Notes: generated from the letters alone by a model not told the origin. A stretch of 64,000 nt of DNA from Mucilaginibacter straminoryzae (GCF_022953055.1 NZ_JALJEJ010000001.1:496001-560000), one strand, 5' to 3'. Counted from the stretch's first letter, positions 44,377 through 54,146 are shown. Numbers and translations: made by a program.

Positions 44377-44872
44377 CCTGATACGGTTTTTCGCCCTGGT
44401 TTTTCTGCAGGTATTCCTGCTGAAGAACCTGACGCTCTATAACCTGTCTACGCCCTATCCGTACATCACGTTTATTTTGCTGTTACCCTTTGAAACACCC
44501 AACCTGGTGCTTTTTGTTCTCTCGTTCATCCTGGGCTTAACCATCGATGCTTTTTACGATACGCCGGGGCTGCATGCCGCCACTTGTGTGATCTTGGCGG
44601 TGGTACGCGTGATCTTTATTAACCTTACCGTGCAGAAAGATGGTTTTGATAACGAGCCCGAACCTACATTGTCTGTCATGGGCTTCAGGTGGTTTTTTTT
44701 CTATGCCAGTATCCTGACGCTGTGCCACCATTTTTTCTTGTTCAACCTTGAAGTTTTCAGGTTTTCTGAAATACAATATACCTTACTCCGTTTTATATTT
44801 AGTTCGATATTTACAATAGTTTTAATGCTGATATCAGGCTTCTTATTTTTTAGAAGCAGAGAACGGAAATGA
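44354..44872 (+). CDS. mreD: Rod shape-determining protein MreD
   Basis: An integral inner-membrane partner of MreC. 172 residues with about five hydrophobic helices and the family segment YITFILLLPFETPNLVLFVLS. The ATG at 44354 is preferred because the preceding in-frame codons lie inside mreC and are not hydrophobic. Its stop overlaps the PBP2 start by four bases. Confidence 0.9.
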   Translation: MSRTIIINLIRFFALVFLQVFLLKNLTLYNLSTPYPYITFILLLPFETPNLVLFVLSFILGLTIDAFYDTPGLHAATCVILAVVRVIFINLTVQKDGFDNEPEPTLSVMGFRWFFFYASILTLCHHFFLFNLEVFRFSEIQYTLLRFIFSSIFTIVLMLISGFLFFRSRERK

Positions 44873-46884
44873 ATAGTTTTTTTGCCCGACGATACGTTAT
44901 TACCGGAATTTTTGTAGCGCTTTGTCTTGTACTGCTGGTGAGGTTGTTCTACATGCAGATCATGGACGATAAGTACCTGCTTGCTTCAAAAAGCAACGTA
45001 GTACGCCGTTATATTGTTTATCCGGCTCGTGGTCCGATCCTTGACCGGCATGGTAAGATCATGGTACAAAACGTGCCGGTGTTTGATATTACCGTACTTC
45101 CGCGCGAGGTAAAGCCTTTTGATACCACCTTGTTTTGTAAATTGCTGGGTATTGATAAAGAAGGTTTCGATAAGCGTTTTAACAAAGCAGTAAAATATTC
45201 GCCTTACCTGCAATCGGTTTTTGAAAAACAGGTTCCGCTGAATGTGTGGGCATCCTTCCAGGAGCGTTTGCCAGAGTTTCCCGGTTTTGACGTGCAGCGC
45301 CGTACCATGCGTACCTATCCGGATTCTACAGCGGCGCAGTTTTTAGGGTACATCGGTGAGGTAACCGATCGCGACATTGAAAAATCAGGGGGATTCTACC
45401 GTCCAGGCGATTATATAGGCCGTAGTGGCGTGGAACGTGCCTATGAAGACTTACTGCGCGGACAACGGGGGGTAAGAAACGTGCTGGTAGATTCACGTAA
45501 CGTGCAGAAAGGCTCTTTTGCCAATGGTGCCTTTGATACTTCGGCTGTGGCTGGGGAACGGTTGATTTCTTCGCTGGATAGCAAGCTGCAAAAGCTGGGC
45601 GAGCAACTGATGAAAAATAAAGTGGGTAGTATCGTCGCGATTGAGCCTTCTACCGGCGAGATATTGGCTTTTGTAAGCAGTCCGACTTATGATCCTAACA
45701 TAATGGTGGAAAAAGGTAAAGGGAATGTGATATCTGCCATGTACAATGATCCTTACAGTCCTTTCCTGGTTCGTCCGATACAGGCTTACTATTCTCCAGG
45801 TTCTTCGTTTAAGCCACTGGATGCTTTGATTGCCTTGCAGGAAGGGATCATCACACCACAGACTACCTTCTTTTGCCCGCACTATTACCAGGCAGGGAAC
45901 CACCGTGTGGGTTGCGAACACTTTGATGGGGTGACAGATCTTCGAAAAGGGATTTCACAATCCTGCAATACCTATTTTTGTAACGTGTTCGACAGGCTAA
46001 TCAATGCACACGGCCCGAAGAATACAGCCACCACCTATGGCGCATGGCGAGAGAAGGTGAATAATTTTGGTTTCGGTGTGAAGCTGGATGTCGATCTGCC
46101 GCATGAACGACGCGGTTTGGTACCTACCCCGCTTTACTACGATAACCGTTTTGGCAAGAACCACTGGCGGTCCAGCTCGGTGATCTCTTTAGCCATCGGG
46201 CAGGGCGAGTTGTTGGCTACGCCGCTACAAATGGCAAATATCGAATGTACCATTGCTAACAGGGGTTTCTACTTCAAACCGCACCTGATTAAAGCCATCG
46301 GCGATAAGAATGTGATTAAAAAGGAATTCACCGAGAAACATTACGTAGGCGTGGACAGTAATTACTTTCACCCGGTGATTGACGGTATGCAGGATGTGGT
46401 TGACCATGGTACGGCGGCGGACTCGCGTATTCCTGGTATAGTCATGTGCGGTAAAACCGGTACGGTGCAAAATCCGCATGGTAAAAACCACTCTGTATTT
46501 GTAGGTTTTGCTCCACGTGATAACCCTAAGATTGCGATTGCCGTGGTGGTAGAGAACGCCGGTTATGGTGCTTCATGGGCCGCGCCTATCGCCAGCTTTA
46601 TGGTTGAAAAGTATTTAAAAGATTCTATTACCCGCAGGCCCTCAGGTATTGATCTGCACCGTTATATGAATGCAAATCTGTTGCCGCCTACACCTGCACA
46701 GATCAAAGCGCAGAAGCAACGTCAGGATAGTTTGCGCAGATTAATGAAAGATACCAGCCGCAAACGTACGGATACGTTGGAGAAGCCTCGAGTACAATTG
46801 AAATCTGCCGGTAACAACAATCGCCGCGATACCATGGCCAAGCTTTACGCTGCACGCTTAAAACGGAGGGAAGATGCGGAGTAG
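44869..46884 (+). CDS. mrdA: Penicillin-binding protein 2 (elongation transpeptidase)
   Basis: Cross-links peptidoglycan during lateral growth, working with RodA. 671 residues: an N-terminal membrane anchor (about 8-26), a PBP dimerisation domain and a transpeptidase domain with SSFK (catalytic Ser312, Lys315), SCN (QSCNTYF) and KTGT (about 528). A basic, probably disordered C-terminal tail of roughly 90 residues (RRPS... RRDTMAKLYAARLKRREDAE) is longer than in E. coli. It overlaps mreD (4 bp) and rodA (11 bp). Confidence 0.94.
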   Translation: MNSFFARRYVITGIFVALCLVLLVRLFYMQIMDDKYLLASKSNVVRRYIVYPARGPILDRHGKIMVQNVPVFDITVLPREVKPFDTTLFCKLLGIDKEGFDKRFNKAVKYSPYLQSVFEKQVPLNVWASFQERLPEFPGFDVQRRTMRTYPDSTAAQFLGYIGEVTDRDIEKSGGFYRPGDYIGRSGVERAYEDLLRGQRGVRNVLVDSRNVQKGSFANGAFDTSAVAGERLISSLDSKLQKLGEQLMKNKVGSIVAIEPSTGEILAFVSSPTYDPNIMVEKGKGNVISAMYNDPYSPFLVRPIQAYYSPGSSFKPLDALIALQEGIITPQTTFFCPHYYQAGNHRVGCEHFDGVTDLRKGISQSCNTYFCNVFDRLINAHGPKNTATTYGAWREKVNNFGFGVKLDVDLPHERRGLVPTPLYYDNRFGKNHWRSSSVISLAIGQGELLATPLQMANIECTIANRGFYFKPHLIKAIGDKNVIKKEFTEKHYVGVDSNYFHPVIDGMQDVVDHGTAADSRIPGIVMCGKTGTVQNPHGKNHSVFVGFAPRDNPKIAIAVVVENAGYGASWAAPIASFMVEKYLKDSITRRPSGIDLHRYMNANLLPPTPAQIKAQKQRQDSLRRLMKDTSRKRTDTLEKPRVQLKSAGNNNRRDTMAKLYAARLKRREDAE

Positions 46885-48154
46885 CAGCGCTAACCAGCGG
46901 GGATTTTTTTTCAACGTGGACTGGTTGACGGTATTGCTCTACCTGATCTTGGTAACCATCGGTTGGTTTAACATTCATTCGGCAGTTTTCGATCCAAAAC
47001 ATCCAGAGGTAATTGGATTTGATACCAACTACGGTAAGCAACTGGTATATATTATTGCCGGTGTGGTGCTCGCTATTGTGATCCTGCTGTTAGATAACCG
47101 CTTTTTCATCGCCTTTGCTTCTATATTTTATGCCATCACCATTATCCTGCTCATTGCAGTGTTAATTGTCGGGCGAAATGTGGGGGGTAACCAGGCGTGG
47201 ATCCCGTTAGGCAGCTTCCGGCTGCAGCCGTCTGAGTTTGCTAAGGTGACGACATGCTTGTTACTGGCGCGATATCTTAGTGGTCCTAATATCCGAATTA
47301 CCGAATGGAAATCCTTTTTAGCAGCAGGTGCCATTATCGGCGTACCAATGATGCTGATTATGCTGCAGCCGGATACAGGTTCTACACTGGTGTTCTGCTC
47401 GCTGATATTCGTGCTTTATCGCGAAGGTTTGTCGCCCTGGTTCCTGATTGTTATCGCGCTGATTATCGCCCTGTTCGTCCTCACTTTGTTGTTTAACCAG
47501 TTATACCTGATACTTAGCCTGGTGGTGCTGGGGCTGCTGGTCATCTGGATGTTTAAGCATTACCGGCAGGTGGTGTTTGCAGTGCTCATCGGGTTGGCCA
47601 TATCCATCTCCTTTATCTTTAGTGTGAAATACATTTACGGCCACGTGCTGAAACAGCACCAGAAAGAGCGTATTGATATTTTACTTGGCCTTACTACAGA
47701 CCTGAAGAAGAAGGGCTATAACGTTAACCAATCTAAAATTGCAATAGGCTCCGGTAAACTTTGGGGTAAGGGCTACCTGCAGGGTACCCAAACGCGCTAT
47801 TCTTTCGTTCCTGCGCAGAGTACCGACTTTATTTTTTGTACCATAGGTGAAGAGTGGGGCTTTGCCGGATCGTTGACGTTAATTGGTATTTACCTTTTCC
47901 TGCTGCTGCGGTTGGTGGCTATAGCCGAGCGGCAGCGATCGCCGTTCTCGCGGATCTATGGTTATGGCGTAGCGTCGATATTGTTTTTCCACGTGATGAT
48001 CAATATCGGCATGACTATCGGTATCGTCCCGGTAATTGGTATACCGCTGCCGCTAATCAGCTATGGCGGCTCATCACTCTGGAGCTTCACCATTTTATTG
48101 TTCATCCTGGTCAAGCTGGACTCGAACCGGATGGGGACAATATCGCCGGCTTAA
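46874..48154 (+). CDS. rodA: Rod shape-determining protein RodA (SEDS glycosyltransferase)
   Basis: A polymerase of lipid II glycan strands in the elongasome. A 426-residue polytopic protein with the SEDS signatures GGNQAWIPLGSFRLQPSEFAKV and IPLPLISYGGSS, and a long loop around residues 255-300. The ATG at 46874 lies inside the PBP2 gene (11-bp overlap), so the two are translationally coupled. Confidence 0.94.
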   Translation: MRSSSANQRGFFFNVDWLTVLLYLILVTIGWFNIHSAVFDPKHPEVIGFDTNYGKQLVYIIAGVVLAIVILLLDNRFFIAFASIFYAITIILLIAVLIVGRNVGGNQAWIPLGSFRLQPSEFAKVTTCLLLARYLSGPNIRITEWKSFLAAGAIIGVPMMLIMLQPDTGSTLVFCSLIFVLYREGLSPWFLIVIALIIALFVLTLLFNQLYLILSLVVLGLLVIWMFKHYRQVVFAVLIGLAISISFIFSVKYIYGHVLKQHQKERIDILLGLTTDLKKKGYNVNQSKIAIGSGKLWGKGYLQGTQTRYSFVPAQSTDFIFCTIGEEWGFAGSLTLIGIYLFLLLRLVAIAERQRSPFSRIYGYGVASILFFHVMINIGMTIGIVPVIGIPLPLISYGGSSLWSFTILLFILVKLDSNRMGTISPA

Positions 48155-49396
48155 TTAAGCAAACCGGCGTTTTAAAAGCTCGTAAAATCGGTCTGCCGTT
48201 GCCTGTTTGGCGGCCCAGTTATTCTTTCCCACATAGTTATTGGTTAGGAAACGGCTGGCTTCGTCAAAGTTGTTAAAGCGGTTCAATATCTCTATTGCTT
48301 CGCTGTAGGCCAAGCTGTACCCGTTAAACAGGTCGCGTACGAACAGCATTTTATCGTTGAGGGATATCGCAGATTTTAAATCTTTAATCGGGGCTTGGGA
48401 AGAAGAGGTAGTTGTTGCTTCGGCGGGTTTATTACCCGATAACTGCGCCGATATACGCTCATTAAGTGTTAACGGCCTTTGCGGTTCTTCTGCCGGTGGA
48501 TAGGCCGTGTGCGATACGTTCTTAGCCCTTGGAAACTCAGATGCAGGTTCTGCCACAGGCTCAGGTTTAATTTCTTCTGCCGGTGGAAGAATCGTCGGGC
48601 GATTTTGTATTGCTTCAACAGGTTCCTCTTCCGGCCATGCCGCAGATTCATTTAAGTTCAGTTCATGACGAATCACTTCCGGTTCTGCCTGGCGGGTGAA
48701 CGAAAAGGTATCGTTGCCTTTACTTTCAAAAAGATTTATTTCGGGTACCGGCTTATCTTCTACAGGTTGAACGGGCGAAGCCACTGGTTCTTCTGCAGGT
48801 AATGCCGTTTCTGATGCAACTGGCTGTTCTTCCGGGTGCTTGTTCAGTATAAAGAAGCTTTCCTGTTCTTCTGTTGTGCTATTTTCCTGGTGTGCAGGCT
48901 CTTCATCATGTGGATACACTGGCTCTACATAAATCGGTTCTGCTGGCTTCAGGTCGAAGTGAAACTCGTTAGATGCAGTTAAAGGTTCTTCAGCAACGGG
49001 TTCTTCAACAATTTCTTCTTCTTGTTCTGCCGGTTCGGGGTCCCGTATGGGTTCCGGTTCGCTCATCACTGCTGCAGGTTGTGTTTCTACAGGTGGCAGC
49101 GTGTAAACGGTTTCGGCTGGTGCTGTTTCCGGTGCAGGTAAAATAAAAGTGGCTTCTGTTCCTTCGCTTACCGTCGGCAATGCCTTTTCTTCTTCATGTA
49201 CCGGCAGGGCTTTTGTAATGTGTGCATTTAATTTTCTCAGTATCTCGAGATGGTCGGTCAGGAAATTTGCATTGGCTGCAAATAACTCCAGTTCCAGGTC
49301 ATTTAATGCATCTTGTTGGGTTTTCAGATAATCGTACTGCTCGTTCAGTTCCTGTAAAATTCCACCTATTTTTCTAAAAACATCCTGTTGCCTCAT
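48155..49396 (-). CDS. Hydrophilic protein with conserved ends and an acidic Pro/Glu-rich middle
   Basis: A 413-residue cytosolic protein. The N-terminal ~65 residues are predicted coiled-coil (IGGILQELNEQYDYLKTQQDALNDLE). Residues ~70-320 are low-complexity, rich in Pro, Glu, Ala and Val. The last ~85 residues form an ordered helical module (SLNDKMLFVRDLFNGYSLAYSEAIEILNRF ... FYELLKRRFA). I know this architecture only as uncharacterised Bacteroidota proteins. It may tether partners through its two ends. The gene abuts rodA tail to tail with no gap. Confidence 0.65.
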   Translation of the reverse strand: MRQQDVFRKIGGILQELNEQYDYLKTQQDALNDLELELFAANANFLTDHLEILRKLNAHITKALPVHEEEKALPTVSEGTEATFILPAPETAPAETVYTLPPVETQPAAVMSEPEPIRDPEPAEQEEEIVEEPVAEEPLTASNEFHFDLKPAEPIYVEPVYPHDEEPAHQENSTTEEQESFFILNKHPEEQPVASETALPAEEPVASPVQPVEDKPVPEINLFESKGNDTFSFTRQAEPEVIRHELNLNESAAWPEEEPVEAIQNRPTILPPAEEIKPEPVAEPASEFPRAKNVSHTAYPPAEEPQRPLTLNERISAQLSGNKPAEATTTSSSQAPIKDLKSAISLNDKMLFVRDLFNGYSLAYSEAIEILNRFNNFDEASRFLTNNYVGKNNWAAKQATADRFYELLKRRFA

Positions 49397-49469
49397 AAGC
49401 TGTGTTGGGAAAATTGCTTATCAAAAGTAGGATTTAATTCTGATATTAGCAGGCTCTAATTGGTGATAG

Positions 49470-50048
49470 ATGCTGTTCAGCGAAGATGTTTTCAGAAGAA
49501 AAAGTGAGTTAGGCGGAAGCATAGAAGTGATCTGCGGGTCTATGTTTTCAGGTAAAACCGAAGAGCTGATCAGGCGGATGAAACGCGCGCAGATTGCCCG
49601 CTTGCGGGTGGAGATCTTCAAGCCGAAAACAGACGTCCGTTACGATGAAACCAACGTGGTATCGCACAACCAGAACGCCATACCGTCTGTCCCTGTAGAA
49701 CACTCCTCGTCTTTATTGTTGCTGATCACCGATAACGTTGATGTAGTGGGAATTGACGAAGCCCAGTTTTTTGACGATGAGTTACCCAATGTTTGCAACG
49801 CACTGGCCAACCGCGGTATCCGCGTGATTGTAGCCGGCTTGGATATGGATTTTAAAGGCCAGCCCTTTGGCCCTATGCCGGCAATAATGGCCATGGCAGA
49901 GTCTGTTACCAAAGTTTATGCTGTTTGCGTTCAGTGCGGCAACCCTGCTTTATATTCTTATCGCCTGGTGCCGGATAGCGGCAAAATTCTCCTCGGCGAA
50001 AAGGAAAGCTACGAGCCCCGCTGCCGGGTTTGCTTCAACAAAGGTTAA
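49470..50048 (+). CDS. tdk: Thymidine kinase
   Basis: Phosphorylates thymidine in nucleoside salvage. A 192-residue type II thymidine kinase: P-loop GSMFSGKT (23-30), catalytic Glu97 in DEAQFFD, and lasso-domain zinc cysteines (CVQCGNP ... CRVCFNKG). Length and motifs are standard. It is divergent from the preceding hydrophilic protein gene. Confidence 0.95.
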   Translation: MLFSEDVFRRKSELGGSIEVICGSMFSGKTEELIRRMKRAQIARLRVEIFKPKTDVRYDETNVVSHNQNAIPSVPVEHSSSLLLLITDNVDVVGIDEAQFFDDELPNVCNALANRGIRVIVAGLDMDFKGQPFGPMPAIMAMAESVTKVYAVCVQCGNPALYSYRLVPDSGKILLGEKESYEPRCRVCFNKG

Positions 50049-50300
50049 ATTGGTCTAACCGGAGATCGCTCTAACCGGCAAATAATCCTCTCTGAAAGAT
50101 AGTGCTTTAAATTCCCTCTCCTTTTGATTGGTTAGGAGGAGGTCACTTGCTGGATTTCGCATATAAAAAGCATATTACAGACCTAATGTTTTGAGCACTT
50201 TTATGCTAGGAAAAAAGTGGCTGTAACAATACTGTAATATTTCTATCCCAACGAACAAAAAACGCTGTTTCCACGTTATTTCGATATAAATAAACCGGTT

Positions 50301-50591
50301 ATGAGCGTGAAAGTAATCAATGTTTTACAGTGCGCATCTGATGCAGAAGAGACCTTTGAACAGGAGTTGAAAAAACTGGTTGACATTTCTCTGCATGAAG
50401 AAGGGTGTTTGGCTTACGAGATCTACCAACCCAAGGACAAGCGCGGCGAATACGTAATGATCGAAGAGTGGCAGAACGAAGATGCGCTCAGCAATCATAA
50501 GGGGTCGTCCCATTACCGGCATTTCATCAGGGTTTCGCCTGTGCTGCAAAACAGTCCGGCCGAAGTTAAGGAACTGGTGAGGCTGGTGTAA
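50301..50591 (+). CDS. Antibiotic-biosynthesis-monooxygenase-fold (ABM) protein
   Basis: A 96-residue ferredoxin-like dimer-type protein: EEGCLAYEIYQPKDKRGEYVMIEEWQNEDAL and HYRHF are typical of YgiN/ABM proteins. These range from quinol monooxygenases to haem-degrading enzymes; the substrate is unknown. The 250-bp gap upstream, after tdk, shows no gene. It is probably a single gene. Confidence 0.82.
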   Translation: MSVKVINVLQCASDAEETFEQELKKLVDISLHEEGCLAYEIYQPKDKRGEYVMIEEWQNEDALSNHKGSSHYRHFIRVSPVLQNSPAEVKELVRLV

Positions 50592-50707
50592 TTTAATATA
50601 GGCTTATGAGTAGTTCTGATAAACAAAAGCAATGGTTTAGCTGTTTATAAGCCTATACTGTCATTGGTGCAGTATGCTGATTTGTGGTTTATTTCCGATG
50701 CGATAGT

Positions 50708-51082
50708 ATGATGCCAAAGAAAATACTGGTTATAGAGGACGATAAAGATATTCGTGATACCATCATGTTTACCCTTCAACGGCGGGGTTATGAGGTAATT
50801 GCGTCTGAGAATGCGAAGATACTGAAGACGGTTAAGGATATTGACCCTGACCTGATTCTGCTGGATAATTGGCTGAGCGATTGGAAAAGCGATGCCAACG
50901 GACAGCAGTTAAGCAAAGAGTTGAAGAGCAGCCAGGCAACGGCACACATACCTGTAGTGATCATATCTGCGGTAAGCAATATCAGGGAGATCAGCGAAGC
51001 GGCGCTTGCCGACGGTTACCTGAAAAAACCTTTTGAACTGGAAGAATTGATCGGTGTGGCAGAAAGGTTTGTTCGCAAGTAA
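50708..51082 (+). CDS. Single-domain response regulator
   Basis: A 124-residue CheY-like receiver with no output domain: acidic pair Asp11/Asp12 (IEDDKD), phospho-acceptor Asp53 (LLDNWLSD), and Lys near 107 in LKKPFE. It probably relays phosphate in a phosphorelay or binds a partner. No histidine kinase gene is adjacent; the nearest sensor is the incomplete one at 39489. The start could be either of two adjacent ATGs; I use the first. Confidence 0.85.
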   Translation: MMPKKILVIEDDKDIRDTIMFTLQRRGYEVIASENAKILKTVKDIDPDLILLDNWLSDWKSDANGQQLSKELKSSQATAHIPVVIISAVSNIREISEAALADGYLKKPFELEELIGVAERFVRK

Positions 51083-51141
51083 ACCGACCACGCGTTTCCA
51101 TTAGTCAAAAAGAGTATCTTCGTAACCACCAATTTAAAATT

Positions 51142-51579
51142 ATGATAAAGAGACTATTTCTGACTGCTATAGTTGCGTGCATTTCTTTCGCGGTAGTACA
51201 TGCCCAAAATGCTGACGGTGTATTGGGTAAATGGATTAATTCTACGGGCGAAGGCCAGATCCAGATCTATAAAAAAGGCGCTAAATACTTCGGTAAGCTT
51301 TCGTGGATTAAAACCCCGAATGACGAAAACGGAAAGCCTAAGGAAGATACCCATAATCCTGACGCTTCTTTACGTAACCGCCCTTTACTTGGCCTGGAAA
51401 TACTAAAAGATTTTGTTTACGATGGGGATAACGTTTATAACGACGGTACCATCTACGACCCTAAAAACGGCAAGACCTACAGCTGCAAGATGACCCTAGA
51501 CGGCAAAAAGCTGCGCATGCGCGGATATATCGGCATTTCGCTGATCGGTCGTACCGAAGTCTGGACACGGGTTGAATAA
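51142..51579 (+). CDS. Exported DUF2147 protein
   Basis: A 145-residue protein with a signal peptide (about 1-21, ending VVHAQ). The DUF2147 pattern is GKWINSTGEGQIQIYKKGAKYFGKLSW, then GLEILKDF and GTIYDPKNGKTYSCKMTLDG. The family is a small periplasmic or secreted beta-barrel of unknown function. A TATCTTCG word at 51115-51122 could be its -7 element. Confidence 0.85.
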   Translation: MIKRLFLTAIVACISFAVVHAQNADGVLGKWINSTGEGQIQIYKKGAKYFGKLSWIKTPNDENGKPKEDTHNPDASLRNRPLLGLEILKDFVYDGDNVYNDGTIYDPKNGKTYSCKMTLDGKKLRMRGYIGISLIGRTEVWTRVE

Positions 51580-51584
51580 ATAAT

Positions 51585-52460
51585 TTAGTGAGGAAGCGGC
51601 TGGCGCTTGATCAGTCCTCCCTTTACTTCTGACACCGTATGCGTAGTAATAAATGCCGCGCTATCTATCCGCTGAACAGCGCTAACCAATCTGGGTACAT
51701 CCAAACGGGTAATCACCGTGAAGATGATATCAATCTCTTTCTCTTCAATATCATTTCGCCCGAAACCACGCTCGCCTTTGTAAACGGTTACGCCTCGTTT
51801 CAATTGACGGGTGATCACCTGCTTAACCAGGTCGCTTTTTGCCGACACAATAGTTACGGCGGTATATTCATCTATACCCTGGATAATATAGTTAATGGTT
51901 TCTGATGCTGCGAGGTAGGTAAGGATAGAATACAAAGCAGATTCAATCCCCAAAAAGAATGCTGCTACGCCAAAGATCAGGATGTTAATGAGCAGGATGA
52001 TCTGCCCGATAGATAAAACCGATTTTGGATTGATATAAACGGCAAGCAGTTCGGTACCATCAATCACGCATCCGCCGCGCATCACCAGGCCAATCCCCGC
52101 GCCGAGGAAGAAACCGCCGAACACAGCAGTCAGCAGCTTATCGTTAGTTACGTGCGGAAAATTTACAAAGTATAAGACCAGCGACAGTGTAAGGATAGCG
52201 AAAAGCGTTTTTATAGCGAACAGTTTGTTAACGCGGCGGTAGCCCAGCCATATAAAGGGAATATTAATGATGGCAATCAAAACAGAAATGGGCCAGTCTG
52301 TCAGCGAGCTGATCAGCAGCGATATACCTGTAACACCACCATCAATAAAATCATTCGGGATTAAAAAGCCCTTTAGGCCGAAAGAGGCGCACAAGATACC
52401 TGTTGCAACAAATACCAGGCGCATGAATTCTCTGCGTTGTTGTCCGTTTTTCTTATTCAT
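51585..52460 (-). CDS. YitT-family membrane protein (DUF161/DUF2179)
   Basis: A 291-residue protein with five or six membrane helices in the N-terminal two-thirds, containing the family motifs GLKGFLIPNDFIDGGVTGISLL and GGCVIDGTELLAVY. A cytosolic DUF2179 domain follows at the C-terminus (EYTAVTIVSAKSDLVKQVITRQLKRGVTVYKGERGF). The role is unknown; transport has been suggested for relatives. It is convergent with the DUF2147 gene. Confidence 0.88.
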   Translation of the reverse strand: MNKKNGQQRREFMRLVFVATGILCASFGLKGFLIPNDFIDGGVTGISLLISSLTDWPISVLIAIINIPFIWLGYRRVNKLFAIKTLFAILTLSLVLYFVNFPHVTNDKLLTAVFGGFFLGAGIGLVMRGGCVIDGTELLAVYINPKSVLSIGQIILLINILIFGVAAFFLGIESALYSILTYLAASETINYIIQGIDEYTAVTIVSAKSDLVKQVITRQLKRGVTVYKGERGFGRNDIEEKEIDIIFTVITRLDVPRLVSAVQRIDSAAFITTHTVSEVKGGLIKRQPLPH

Positions 52461-52546
52461 AGGCTAAAAGCAGGGGTATCGGGCAAAAGATAGCAATTTT
52501 ATTGCCGAAGCGCGGATTGAAATCTATAACATTAGATTTGTATGAT

Positions 52547-53548
52547 ATGGCACGTTTATATTTCTTCTTGCTTGTCTTGCTGTTTGCGATAAATTGTTCT
52601 GCTCAGAAAATTGAAGTGATTGAACAGGGAATTCACACTAATATCAGGGGGATGTCTGTACTGAACGATAGGGTAGCTTGGGTGAGTGGTAGCAATGGTT
52701 ATGTCGGATGCTCGGCTAACGGAGGGAAAACCTGGCGGTGGCAACAGGTAAAGGGTTATGAAAAAAGCGACTTCAGGGATATTGAAGCTTTTTCAGAAAA
52801 GGAAGCCGTGATCATCAGTTCGGGTACACCTGCGTTGATCCTGAGAACGACTGACGGCGGCGCTACCTGGAAAGCATGTTACCGGAATGAAGATAAAGCT
52901 TACTTTCTGGATGCAATGGATTTTAAGGATAGCAAGCACGGATACGTTCTGGGCGACCCTATTGACGGAAAGTTTATGCTGTTAGAAACCACCGACGGCG
53001 GAACTACTTGGAATGAGTTCGCTCATCGCCCCGATGCAGTAGATGGCGAGGCTGCCTTTGCGGCAAGCGGCACCTGCTTTAGAATTACGGGTAAGTCTCA
53101 ACTGATCATTGTTACCGGGGGAAAGGCGACGCGAGTGCTCACCCTTCAAAAGGCTGCTGATCATTGGCATGCCGATAACCTGGGTGTAAAGACAGTTAAA
53201 GAAAGTAAAGGCGCATTTTCTGTAAATGAAACCGGTACTATAGTAGTCGGCGGAGATTATGCAAGTGATAAACAGACGGAAGAAACTGCTTTTACACGTG
53301 TGGAAAATAGTAGTGGCTGGATAGAAAGCAAAGTTTTACCAGCAGGGTTTCAATCGTGCGTTACCAATATTAGCAAAGACATAGTGCTTTCCACGGGAAC
53401 TTCCGGAACAAATATCAGTACAGATGGTGGTATTAGCTGGAAGCAGATAGTTAAAGAGAGTTTTAACGTTTGTGCGAAGGCAAAGCGCGGAAAACTTGTT
53501 TTACTGGCCGGAGCAAACGGGCGGATAGCATTATTTAAACTTTATTAA
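52547..53548 (+). CDS. YCF48-like beta-propeller protein, exported
   Basis: A 333-residue protein with a signal peptide (MARLYFFLLVLLFAINCSAQ). The body is a BNR/YCF48-like propeller with the repeat core D/N-G-G-x-T/S-W at least four times: NGGKTWRW, DGGATWKA, DGGTTWNE and DGGISWKQ. Relatives in plants and cyanobacteria help assemble photosystem II; here it is a generic exported propeller. The ATG at 52547 starts the signal peptide. TAGATTTG at 52533-52540 is a promoter-like word only 6 bp before it. This is the last gene before tRNA-Lys. Confidence 0.82.
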   Translation: MARLYFFLLVLLFAINCSAQKIEVIEQGIHTNIRGMSVLNDRVAWVSGSNGYVGCSANGGKTWRWQQVKGYEKSDFRDIEAFSEKEAVIISSGTPALILRTTDGGATWKACYRNEDKAYFLDAMDFKDSKHGYVLGDPIDGKFMLLETTDGGTTWNEFAHRPDAVDGEAAFAASGTCFRITGKSQLIIVTGGKATRVLTLQKAADHWHADNLGVKTVKESKGAFSVNETGTIVVGGDYASDKQTEETAFTRVENSSGWIESKVLPAGFQSCVTNISKDIVLSTGTSGTNISTDGGISWKQIVKESFNVCAKAKRGKLVLLAGANGRIALFKLY

Positions 53549-53597
53549 GCTGATAATAAAGGGGTAATAAAAACTTTTAAAATATTTCTATTTTTGA

Positions 53598-53629
53598 TTT
53601 GCAGGGTATTTTAAATAACTCTATATTTG
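53598..53629 (+). promoter_or_regulatory. Promoter of tRNA-Lys
   Basis: TTTG (53598-53601), a 20-bp spacer and TATATTTG (53622-53629) are a perfect Bacteroidota -33/-7 pair 43 bp before the mature tRNA. Confidence 0.7.
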
Positions 53630-53672
53630 CACCACTTTAAAGGAAACGGTTAAACGTTCTAAACAAAGTGAT

Positions 53673-53745
53673 GATTCCGTAGCTCAGCCGGTAGAGCATA
53701 ACACTTTTAATGTTGGGGTCCTGGGTTCGAGTCCCAGCGGGATCA
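53673..53745 (+). tRNA. tRNA-Lys (anticodon TTT)
   Basis: The cloverleaf folds by hand over 73 nt. The acceptor stem is GATTCCG/CGGGATC with discriminator A, and the D stem is GCTC/GAGC. The anticodon stem TAACA/TGTTG has loop CTTTTAA giving anticodon TTT at 53706-53708, and the T arm contains GGTTCGAGTCC. CCA is not encoded. The DNA downstream changes from chromosomal to accessory content, so this tRNA marks the boundary of an inserted element. Confidence 0.95.
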
Positions 53746-53748
53746 CTT

Positions 53749-53782
53749 AAGGAGACGATCAAATTTGATTGTCTCCTTTTTT
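53749..53782 (+). terminator. Terminator after tRNA-Lys
   Basis: A 15-bp stem (AAGGAGACGATCAAA with TTTGATTGTCTCCTT, one G-T pair) with essentially no loop beyond the turn, then a T-run. It starts 4 bp after the tRNA. Confidence 0.8.
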
Positions 53783-53894
53783 GTTTTAGTAAACTCTCTG
53801 TGCTTCAGTAATTTAAGTCCATGATATGCGATGGTGGAATGGTTCGATATTTTACATGCTGTCACTTACCTATCAATATAACCAATATTAATTG

Positions 53895-54116
53895 CTATAA
53901 AATAGGTTCAGATAACGGTTCTGTGTTCGATTTCCCTTTCGGGCTACTATCTGAATTTTCATATACTTTGGCAAACAAATAAAGAAAATCCAGAATCACC
54001 TTGGCTTCATCTGCGTTTGCATTGATACCATTATTTTTTAAAACTTTCATGGCTAGTTCAATGGAAACTTTGCGATCCGAAAAGATTGCGGGTTTATTAT
54101 AGGAAACTTGTTGCAT
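53895..54116 (-). CDS. Small protein downstream of the serine recombinase
   Basis: A 73-residue protein, helical in the middle (ELAMKVLKNNGINANADEAKVILDFLYLFAKVY) with a polar Ser/Pro/Glu tail. It follows the recombinase gene by 30 bp on the same strand, so it is probably co-transcribed and may be an accessory or directionality protein; that is inference from position. The pattern of a helix pair with NAxEAxxILDFLY is familiar from small proteins next to Bacteroidota recombinases. Confidence 0.65.
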   Translation of the reverse strand: MQQVSYNKPAIFSDRKVSIELAMKVLKNNGINANADEAKVILDFLYLFAKVYENSDSSPKGKSNTEPLSEPIL

Positions 54117-54146
54117 GTTTAGACGGTTAGTTAATACAATTCAGCT

